Part shown: in pieces, positions 15,630 to 22,221 of the stretch | Numbering within the stretch: the first letter of the stretch is position 1 | Layout of the letters: every line of letters starts with the position of its first letter | Source: Bacillota bacterium | Lineage (GTDB): Bacteria; Bacillota; Limnochordia; Darwinibacteriales; Darwinibacteriaceae | Length of the DNA: 36,133 nucleotides | Direction: 5' to 3' | Assembly: GCA_012520315.1 (NCBI GenBank) | Contig: JAAYOM010000115.1 | Coordinates: 1 to 36,133, forward strand | The notes under the pieces: model-generated | The model's database searches: none | What the model was told of the DNA's origin: nothing | What the model saw: only the letters and a program-made list of their open reading frames with translations | Position numbers and translations under genes: made by a program

Positions 15630-16429
15630 CGCTTTACACCACCCGCAGCAAGAATTCTTTGCACCGCCTGTAGAATTCCGTCTTCATCATTGCTTCCAGT
15701 CACAAAGTCCGCTGCTTTTTTCAAACTCGGATGGGCATTGCCCATCGCTATGGAAAAACCGGCCGTCTGCAGCATAGCAAGGTCATTTTCCCCATCGCCA
15801 AAGGCCACAATAGAGCTAGAGTCCACAGCCAAAAGCTCGCTGACAATTTCCAAAGCATGTCCTTTACTGGCCCTTTTATCCACTATTTCTAAATAGTTGG
15901 GAATCGAGAATTGGGCTGAGACACTTGGCACATCTTGTCCAATCTTGCGCTGGGCCTTGGCGATTTCCTCCTGTTCACCCATGAGCAGGATCTTGTGGAC
16001 GCTGCGTACTGCCTGAAAATCCACTACTTCAGCCTGCCAGCCTACCATTTTCCCTTCATGAGCAGACCAAGGGTCAGCCTCTTCAACAAACCAGTCAAAA
16101 TTGGAATAGACATTGACGCTCAGGGCAGCTTCTCTCCCGATTTCCATTATTCTTTGGGCAGCTTCGGCCTCCATAGGCCTGTCGTATAAAACACGCCCTT
16201 CCCGTACAATCAAAGCCCCGTTCAGACTAACGTAAAATGGCGCCAAATCAAGCTCTGCACAGATAGGATCAATTGCCCTGGGCGAGCGGGCGCTGGCCAG
16301 CATAATAGGGGCACTGAGCTCTCCCCCGTTCAAGAGGGACATAGCCTCCTTGGTGGAAGGCAGAATCTGGTAGTCAGTATTGAGCAAAGTTCCGTCGATA
16401 TCGAAAACATAGAGTTTAGGTTTAATCAT
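15626..16429 (-). CDS. Cof-type HAD-IIB phosphatase
   Basis: The 267-residue protein carries the HAD motifs in order: FDIDGTLL with nucleophile D10 and acid/base D12, a threonine/serine motif around MLASARSPRAI, a lysine around KRASKGHALEIV, and FGDGENDLAML near the C-terminus. The insert between motifs is of the Cof (C2b) cap type. These cytoplasmic enzymes dephosphorylate sugar phosphates, flavin mononucleotide or other small phosphates, often promiscuously. AAGGAG precedes the ATG. It is the first gene of the unit HAD-rapZ-MATE-nadE-rluA; I could not define its promoter. Confidence 0.92.
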   Translation of the reverse strand: MIKPKLYVFDIDGTLLNTDYQILPSTKEAMSLLNGGELSAPIMLASARSPRAIDPICAELDLAPFYVSLNGALIVREGRVLYDRPMEAEAAQRIMEIGREAALSVNVYSNFDWFVEEADPWSAHEGKMVGWQAEVVDFQAVRSVHKILLMGEQEEIAKAQRKIGQDVPSVSAQFSIPNYLEIVDKRASKGHALEIVSELLAVDSSSIVAFGDGENDLAMLQTAGFSIAMGNAHPSLKKAADFVTGSNDEDGILQAVQRILAAGGVKR

Positions 16430-16484
16430 AACAAATCTCCTTAGTGTCCTTCATTCTAATTCCACAACAGTGCCATTCTCCCTG

Positions 16485-16513
16485 CAAGAAAAATAAACCC
16501 CCTTAAAAGGGGG
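16485..16513 (-). terminator. Rho-independent terminator after the 265-residue exported protein gene
   Basis: CCCCC and GGGGG (16498-16502 and 16509-16513) form a stem that can extend by A-T pairs. On the minus strand it is followed by TTTATTTTTCTT. It lies 18 bases past the gene's stop and separates the glycan locus from the housekeeping unit. Confidence 0.8.
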
Positions 16514-16530
16514 TCATACCAACGTTTTCC

Positions 16531-17328
16531 TTACCATCTGTCCCAGGAAGGAGTCGGCGGCTGGTAGAGATGTGAATTGTCCTGTAAAGCCAAATTCCTG
16601 CTGTATACTAAGATAGTCGGCCCAGGAACTTCATCCTGGTAATAATTCCAGCGGGCATCATCGCTGTATCTATAAACGCTGAAGGAAAAGACGGACGCGT
16701 CAGTCCGGGGCTGGGGAGCAAACATCGCAAGCAGCATATAAGGTTCAATTTTTTCAACCCTTCGCTGATCCGGAGCATACCTAAAGCCGCCTTCTACATG
16801 GCGAACCTGAATTCGTCCGGTTTCGTCGGGAGCGAGCCCCCGATAATATTCATCAACCATTAAATAGGCATTATGTGTATCTGCTGCAAAAAAACCCAAG
16901 TCCACCTTGACGCTAACCTCTGCTCCAGATCTTACTACATAGGCATTGGGACTGAAGATCCCCTGGGTCTGAACATCTACAGTCGCCGTCCGATCCCAGG
17001 TGCTGACGTGAACTGCCAGCGGTTCGCCCCTCCAGGCGGAACTTAAGGTAAAGGCTTCAATAAGTACTGTACGGGCCGGCAACACCACTGTACGGTCGAG
17101 GAAAAATGGCCTCCAGCGCTGGTCCCAGCCTTCAGAAGCGATGGTCACACTTTTGCGGGATGTGGACTCGTTGGCCAATGCCACCTTCACGATATCCCCT
17201 TCCAACCAGGCGATTACAGCCACATCACCTAAGTAACCGTCGCGCAAAGCAGCCAGGCTAGGGGCGCCCACAGTCAGGACCAGCAGCATTATTACTGCAA
17301 ATGATTGAATCAATGTTCTACGACGCAT
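16531..17328 (-). CDS. Exported protein of unknown function
   Basis: The track starts at a TTG (17343) that lies at the ribosome-binding site. ATG 17328 follows GGAGGG at 7 bases and gives 265 residues. A signal peptide (MRRRTLIQSFAVIMLLVLTVGAPSLA) is clear. I do not recognise a family in the mature protein. It is rich in predicted beta strands (IVKVALANESTSRKSVTIAS, EPLAVHVSTWDRTATVDVQT, GAEVSVKVDLGFF), and so could be one or two Ig-like or beta-sandwich domains. There are many aromatic residues and no cysteines in the mature part. It lies 124 bases behind the fucosidase gene, after a weak terminator, and has its own good terminator, so it may or may not belong to the glycan locus. Confidence 0.75.
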   Translation of the reverse strand: MRRRTLIQSFAVIMLLVLTVGAPSLAALRDGYLGDVAVIAWLEGDIVKVALANESTSRKSVTIASEGWDQRWRPFFLDRTVVLPARTVLIEAFTLSSAWRGEPLAVHVSTWDRTATVDVQTQGIFSPNAYVVRSGAEVSVKVDLGFFAADTHNAYLMVDEYYRGLAPDETGRIQVRHVEGGFRYAPDQRRVEKIEPYMLLAMFAPQPRTDASVFSFSVYRYSDDARWNYYQDEVPGPTILVYSRNLALQDNSHLYQPPTPSWDRW

Positions 17329-17399
17329 GCACGTTCCCTCCAATTATCTTTCTGTTACACTTATTCGCCATTTCTCCCCTCGATTTGCCAGTAGTCAAG

Positions 17400-17418
17400 A
17401 AAAAACCTTACCTTAAGG
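17400..17418 (-). terminator. Weak terminator after the fucosidase gene
   Basis: On the minus strand CCTTA-AGG-TAAGG is followed by six Ts, 35 bases beyond the GH29 stop codon. The stem is only 5 bp, so termination may be partial. Confidence 0.45.
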
Positions 17419-17452
17419 ACAGCGATCTGACCATAGCAAGCTGCAGCACCTG

Positions 17453-18802
17453 TTACCGGCACCGTTCCCGGTCTGAACTCAAGTAGACTTCGAACTGAGA
17501 GATGTAAGGGTTCGCGCGGGCCAGCGTAATTTCTAGTCTGATCGCTTTTGCCTGCACCGGCTCCAGGCGGCAAATTCGCTTGTAGCCTATAGTTGTACCT
17601 TCATAGCATTTCAACCACTCGCCGCTTTGCCTAAAGTAAAGGGTGAACGCTTCAACGCGCTGGCCAAGCTCAATTTCCTCACCTAACACAACCCGGTCCA
17701 GAAGGCGAACTTCCCCTAGATCAAACTCCAGGCACGTCTTAGGCAAAGAGTCTGCAGCTAGATTGTGCCGGAATGTTTCCCTCAGCACCTCGCCTAACTC
17801 CAGCAAGCAATTAAGATCATTTTCATGAATAAGTCCCCGCTGATCCGGAGGCACATTTAGCAGAAAGTTTGCATTGCCCCCCACTGAATTATAATAAATC
17901 TCCAAAAGTTCTTCTAACGGACGCACCTTATCATCTTCCGAGGCGTGGTAAAACCAGCCTGGCCGAATCGAAGTGTTCACTTCTGCCGGATACCAGACCA
18001 GCTCTTCGGCGCCAGCAATCGCTTCTCTGCTGCCCAGATCTTCGTCGGTGGACTTAATGCGGCGGGAAAACTTACCGTCATCAACCTTTTGCGATGCCTC
18101 TTGAATGCGCTCTGCCAGCTGGAGTGCTGCTGGAACCACACTCCATTCTGATTCGCGGCAGTGACCGGCCTCGTTGCCGCACCAGCGCACATCAGGACCC
18201 ACTACAGATATGACCGCCTCCGGCCGCAGCTCCCGAATCAAGGCATAGTACGCCTCCCAATCATATTCCTGCCTCTTGCCGTTTGGACCTTCTCCGCAGG
18301 CGCCATCCAGCCAAACGGAAAAGATGGGTCCGTAACCTGTCAAGAGCTCCCGCAGCTGATTCAGGAAGAACTGATTATAGCGGGAGGAGTCGCCGTAAGA
18401 AGCTTCATGGCGATCCCAGGGCGAGAGATAGATGCCAAAGGCCAGGCCTTCCTTGGCGCAAGCCTCTGCAGCTTCCTTTACCACATCCCCCCTGCCGCCT
18501 TGCCAGGGACTGTTTTTAACACTGTATTCCGTGTAGCGACTGGGCCAGAGACAAAAACCGTCATGATGCTTGCAGGTGAGAATCAGACCCCGCATGCCCG
18601 CGTTTTTAAAGGTTTGAGCCCATTGGCCTGCATCTAAAGCTGCGGGATTAAAGAGTCTGGCCGGCGCCTTGCCGTCACCCCATTCCTGATCCGTAAAGGT
18701 GTTCATGCCAAAATGGATGAAGCCGTAAAACTCCAGCTTCTGCCAGCGCAGCTGGCGCGCTGATGGTCTAACCTTGAGCGCGGCTGTGATCTTGTCTGAC
18801 AT
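17453..18802 (-). CDS. Cytoplasmic alpha-L-fucosidase, GH29
   Basis: The 449-residue enzyme hydrolyses terminal alpha-L-fucose. There is no signal peptide, so it acts on imported sugars. GH29 hallmarks are FYGFIHFGMNTFTDQEWG near residues 25-42, LILTCKHHDGFCLWPS, GIYLSPWDRHEASYG and the nucleophile region IFSVWLDGACGEG (aspartate about residue 168). The C-terminal part (FTLYFRQSGEWLKCYEGTT..ICRLEPVQAKAIRLEIT) looks like an F5/8-type sandwich. The pattern is closer to GH29 subfamily B (alpha-1,3/1,4 linkages) by my reading. GAGGAG precedes the ATG. It is downstream of a terminator that closes the transporter unit, so its level may be lower or depend on read-through. Confidence 0.9.
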   Translation of the reverse strand: MSDKITAALKVRPSARQLRWQKLEFYGFIHFGMNTFTDQEWGDGKAPARLFNPAALDAGQWAQTFKNAGMRGLILTCKHHDGFCLWPSRYTEYSVKNSPWQGGRGDVVKEAAEACAKEGLAFGIYLSPWDRHEASYGDSSRYNQFFLNQLRELLTGYGPIFSVWLDGACGEGPNGKRQEYDWEAYYALIRELRPEAVISVVGPDVRWCGNEAGHCRESEWSVVPAALQLAERIQEASQKVDDGKFSRRIKSTDEDLGSREAIAGAEELVWYPAEVNTSIRPGWFYHASEDDKVRPLEELLEIYYNSVGGNANFLLNVPPDQRGLIHENDLNCLLELGEVLRETFRHNLAADSLPKTCLEFDLGEVRLLDRVVLGEEIELGQRVEAFTLYFRQSGEWLKCYEGTTIGYKRICRLEPVQAKAIRLEITLARANPYISQFEVYLSSDRERCR

Positions 18803-18840
18803 TGGTATGCTCCTCTGTAAAATGGTATGGTGAAAAGCCT

Positions 18841-18874
18841 AAAAAAGCGACCCTACTCAAGAGTAGAGTCGCTT
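18841..18874 (-). terminator. Terminator between the second binding protein and the fucosidase
   Basis: AAGCGAC and CTACTC pair with GAGTAG and GTCGCTT around one C-A mismatch. On the minus strand the stem is followed by six Ts. It lies 19 bases past the binding-protein stop. It should end or attenuate the long transporter transcript before the GH29 gene. Confidence 0.85.
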
Positions 18875-18893
18875 GTTCTGTTTGAGAGCAAGC

Positions 18894-20180
18894 TTACTTG
18901 TTATAGCCAAGCAGCTCATCTACATAGGCCTGACCAGCAGCTGCCACTGCGTTAAACGCCTCGGCACCGGTCTTCTCGCCTAGTACAACGGAGTTGTATG
19001 CATCGATGACCTCAGAAGAAACGAGGGCCCAGTTCAAGTATTCGCCTTCTTGGGCATACTTGGTCAGGATGTCTGCCAGAACACGGGCGCTCTTGGCATT
19101 GGGAGCCCACTCGGAAACCCGTCTGTCTACCCAGCCTTCGGTGGTTGCTCTAATGTCAGGATCCTTAAACAGGAAGTCCACGAGGGCAACCATTGCTTCT
19201 GCATCAGCGGTGTTGGACGGAATTACGAAAGTCTCAAACCAGCCGGTATAGAGGGTGTTCTTGCCTTGAGGTCCCTTGGGAAGGGGCAGGATGCCATAGT
19301 TCACATCGTGGTCGCCTTTGGCAAATCCATCAATTCTCCAGCCTTCTCCAAAGGCGAGGGCAGCGTTGCCCTGCTCAAAGGGGGCCATACCGCTAACCAG
19401 TACCTGGTCTACGTTACGCAATTGGGCGCCGAACTCTACACCTTGGATGATTTTCTCGGAGTTCCAGTTGAACTTGTACTTTCCGTCTTCACCGAGTACA
19501 TAAATGTTGTCTCCGTTGGTGATAGTCAGGAAAGCCCAGATGTACATGTTGGCAATTCCCCATTGGTCATTGGTTCCATCGTTGTCAAAGTCAACTGTGG
19601 TTGCCAGGGCTACTTCACGCATTAAATCCCAGGTCCAGTTGCCGGCCAGATACTCGTCTTCCAGATCAGGCAAGCCTGCGGCTTCGATAATGTCCTTGTT
19701 GAACAGCGTGAAATAAGCAGTCCCGGCGTCAGCAAAGCTTGGAAACTCTGCTACGGCATAGCGATCATCGCCAAGCGTAAAGGTTTCGATCGAGGCGCCG
19801 GCTACATCCAAAGCTTCACCATAATACTCTTCGTCACCAAATGTATCGGTGATGGAAAGCAGAGCACCTTGGGCTGCCAAAGAGAGGAACCAGGGCGGCT
19901 GAGAAGCCATACGCCACACGTCATACTCGCTGTCGCCACTGATCAAGCGGGCCATAAGCGCCTCTTGATAGTTATCTTGGTCTAGAATCACATGTTCGAT
20001 TTTCACATTGAAGAGTTCTTCTGCTTCAGCAAGCCTGCCAGAGGCCTCTGCGTCTTCAAGGTTGTTTACCCAGCCAGTAAATGTGACTGTCTTGCCGCCC
20101 AAGTCATATTGCTGGGCAAAGGCGGGCACAGCTGTAAAGCACAACGCAAGCACAAGAACCAGTATCAAACTCTTTTTCAT
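18894..20180 (-). CDS. Sugar ABC transporter solute-binding protein (SBP family 1)
   Basis: The 428-residue protein is of ordinary size for family 1 (PF01547/PF13416). The signal peptide MKKSLILVLVLALCFTAVPAFA ends before QQYDLGG with no lipobox cysteine. Body features include the N-terminal VTFTGWVNN strand, YDVWRMASQPPWFLSLAAQGALLSITD, the AFGEGWRIDGFAKGDHDVNYGILPLPKGPQGK block, and the TGWFETFVIPSNTADAEAMVALVDFLF helix. It should capture an oligosaccharide for the permease pair upstream. The ribosome-binding site AAAGGAGG is the strongest in the locus, in line with a binding protein needed in excess. It is 199 bases behind the permease gene, so it may have extra expression control. Confidence 0.94.
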   Translation of the reverse strand: MKKSLILVLVLALCFTAVPAFAQQYDLGGKTVTFTGWVNNLEDAEASGRLAEAEELFNVKIEHVILDQDNYQEALMARLISGDSEYDVWRMASQPPWFLSLAAQGALLSITDTFGDEEYYGEALDVAGASIETFTLGDDRYAVAEFPSFADAGTAYFTLFNKDIIEAAGLPDLEDEYLAGNWTWDLMREVALATTVDFDNDGTNDQWGIANMYIWAFLTITNGDNIYVLGEDGKYKFNWNSEKIIQGVEFGAQLRNVDQVLVSGMAPFEQGNAALAFGEGWRIDGFAKGDHDVNYGILPLPKGPQGKNTLYTGWFETFVIPSNTADAEAMVALVDFLFKDPDIRATTEGWVDRRVSEWAPNAKSARVLADILTKYAQEGEYLNWALVSSEVIDAYNSVVLGEKTGAEAFNAVAAAGQAYVDELLGYNK

Positions 20181-20319
20181 ATTGATCCTCCTTTATTATT
20201 CACACCTCTACAAAACAAGTCCACCGTTCATCCACCTGCAATGAGACTGACATCACTCCCTCCGCTAGATTTGTCGGAAACGTGGTACGGAGTTATCACC
20301 ATACAATTTATCATTTCTC

Positions 20320-20344
20320 TAAGGACTCTAGGAAATCCTCCTTA
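20320..20344 (-). other. Possible hairpin in the 199-bp gap before the second binding protein
   Basis: On the minus strand TAAGGA and TCCTTA can pair around 13 bases that contain a further GGA/TCC pair. No U-tract follows. The gap 20181-20379 contains no gene and no promoter I would trust. The hairpin may mark an mRNA processing or stabilising site. Confidence 0.25.
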
Positions 20345-20379
20345 AGTTATTCAAATTTTAACTTTTTTCACCTATGGCC

Positions 20380-21309
20380 CTAACCCACCAAACCGGTCCG
20401 TTCAATACTCTCCACAAAGTACCTTTGCAGGAACGCATACATGACTAATAGGGGTGCAATCATCAGCATGCTGCCTGCGTTAACAATCAGTGAGAAGTAT
20501 TGCACATCGGTCATCTCCAGATAGGCCGCCAGACTTCTTGACAGGTTGCTCAGGGCCACCGGAAGGAAGTTAGAGTCTAGATAGAGCGTTGTGAGGAAAG
20601 AGTCATTCCACTGCCAGACAAAGCCAAATAGGAACACGATGACCATGGCCGGCACCGCACCCGGCAGCATCACTCGGAAGAAGGTGGTTAAAGGACCTGC
20701 CCCGTCCACATAAGCTGCCTCCTCTAAGTTGCGGGGCATGCCGGCAAAGAATTGACGCATGACCAGGATATACAGGCCGTTGCGCAAGCCTGTGCCCGTT
20801 AAAGCTGTAAGCAGGAAAGGCCAATAAGATCCCATCAGGTTCAATCCGCCGCCCTTGAGGAGCCCAAAGAAGTCGAAGAATCTCCAGTTGAGATAGAGCG
20901 GGACCATCATCATCTGCGGCGGGACAATCAAGGTGAAAATGGCGGCAGCCATGATCAGTTTCTTCCCTCTAAACTCAAAGCGGGCTAAGCCGTAGCCAAC
21001 CAGAGTTGTGGATGCCAGCTGCAGAACCGCTACCAAGAAGGACAAAAAGAGGGAGTTGAAAAAGACTTTGGGAAAGTTCATCACCTCAATTGCCAACCGG
21101 TAATTATCTAAAGTGGGGTGTTTCGGAATCCAGTTTACGGTCTGGTCCCCCAGATCACGCAGGGGAGTGAAGGATGAAGAAATCTTGGTCAGCACCGGAA
21201 ACAAAATGATGTAAGAGATCCCTACAATCAACACAAACCGAAACACGCTCAGGGCAAACTGTGATGTTTTGTAAGCCAACGCCTGACGTTTCGCTTTGGA
21301 TAAACGCAT
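20380..21309 (-). CDS. Sugar ABC transporter permease, MalG type (second pair)
   Basis: The 309-residue inner-membrane protein has six predicted helices, an N-terminal cytoplasmic basic stretch (MRLSKAKRQ), and the EAA coupling loop LEEAAYVDGAGPLTTFFRVMLP. The order of segments (GISYIILFPVLTKISSSF, NSLFLSFLVAVLQLASTTLVGYGLARFEF) is that of the CUT1 MalG/LacG group. It follows its partner by 21 bases. AAGGGGGG lies before the ATG. It forms the pore together with the gene upstream; the ATPase must come from elsewhere. Confidence 0.94.
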   Translation of the reverse strand: MRLSKAKRQALAYKTSQFALSVFRFVLIVGISYIILFPVLTKISSSFTPLRDLGDQTVNWIPKHPTLDNYRLAIEVMNFPKVFFNSLFLSFLVAVLQLASTTLVGYGLARFEFRGKKLIMAAAIFTLIVPPQMMMVPLYLNWRFFDFFGLLKGGGLNLMGSYWPFLLTALTGTGLRNGLYILVMRQFFAGMPRNLEEAAYVDGAGPLTTFFRVMLPGAVPAMVIVFLFGFVWQWNDSFLTTLYLDSNFLPVALSNLSRSLAAYLEMTDVQYFSLIVNAGSMLMIAPLLVMYAFLQRYFVESIERTGLVG

Positions 21310-21330
21310 ATGCTATTCCCCCCTTCTCGC

Positions 21331-22221
21331 CTATTCCTGATAAAATACCCAGCGGGACATGACAGCAACAACAATAGCTAACACAACCGCCACCGCAAAA
21401 AAGTACATGACCCCCATGGCGGTTCCTACGCCAAAGCCTGCTCCGCCAAAGGCGGTACTGCGAATGTAGACAACCAGTTCATTGTTGGCGGCTAAAAACG
21501 AGTCAATGATCGTGTAGATGACATTAGCAAAAATGATCGGACTCATCACAGGCAGGGTAATCATCCAGAATGATTGCCAGCCCGAAGCCCCTTCCACCTC
21601 AGCTGCTTCATAGAGCGAACTGGAAATAGACTGCAGTCCCGCTAAGAAGATCAAAATTTGGATCCCGGAGGCTCGAATCACTTCGGGCACCCGTTCTACA
21701 ACGTCAATCACATAGAGCATCATCTGGGGCGGAATCTTCATTTGCATCAAAAAGTTGGTCAAGGCCGGCCCTGACATAAACCCGCTGAGGGCATTGCCCG
21801 ACTGTTCTAACATAGTGCGCATGTAGTCTGTCTGTTCCAGGCTCAGAACCACCCCGGATCCGAGAATCACCGGCAGGAAAAAGACTGATCTGGCCAAGAG
21901 CCGGCCGCGAAACTTGCTGTTCAGCAACATAGCTGCAAAAAAGGCAAAGAAGATGATGGCCGGCACATCCACAAGCATTCTGAGCAGTGTTTCAGTAAAC
22001 TTGGGCAAGAACTCGGTATCAACCTGGAGAGCGTAGCGAAAATTCTCCCATTTGATGTATTCCAGCTCGTAACCTCCGCTAACAATCACCAGCCTGTTCA
22101 TGCTGAAGATCAGACTTTGGATGAAGGGAGCCAGGAAGAAAAAGATAAACCCGATAATAAACGGTAGTGAGAACAGATAGCCTGTAAGTGCCTTCTGGCG
22201 CCTCAGCGATAGCCTTTTCAC
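21331..22221 (-). CDS. Sugar ABC transporter permease, MalF/UgpA type (second pair)
   Basis: The 296-residue protein has six helices and the EAA loop LYEAAEVEGASGWQSFWMITLP of CUT1 permeases. It begins with LTGYLFSLPFIIGFIFFFLAPFIQSLIFS, the usual first helix of the MalF/UgpA group. The start is a GTG that overlaps the stop of the DUF5696 gene (GTGA), and its ribosome-binding site GGGGTGG lies inside that gene, so the two are probably translationally coupled. This ties the permease pair directly to the exported DUF5696 protein. Confidence 0.94.
   Translation of the reverse strand: MKRLSLRRQKALTGYLFSLPFIIGFIFFFLAPFIQSLIFSMNRLVIVSGGYELEYIKWENFRYALQVDTEFLPKFTETLLRMLVDVPAIIFFAFFAAMLLNSKFRGRLLARSVFFLPVILGSGVVLSLEQTDYMRTMLEQSGNALSGFMSGPALTNFLMQMKIPPQMMLYVIDVVERVPEVIRASGIQILIFLAGLQSISSSLYEAAEVEGASGWQSFWMITLPVMSPIIFANVIYTIIDSFLAANNELVVYIRSTAFGGAGFGVGTAMGVMYFFAVAVVLAIVVAVMSRWVFYQE

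Noticed and set aside
17329-17399. Promoter TTGACT-17-AGAAAT before the 265-residue exported protein gene
   Set aside because: The -35 is good but the -10 matches poorly, so it is not listed as a feature; it may still be real.
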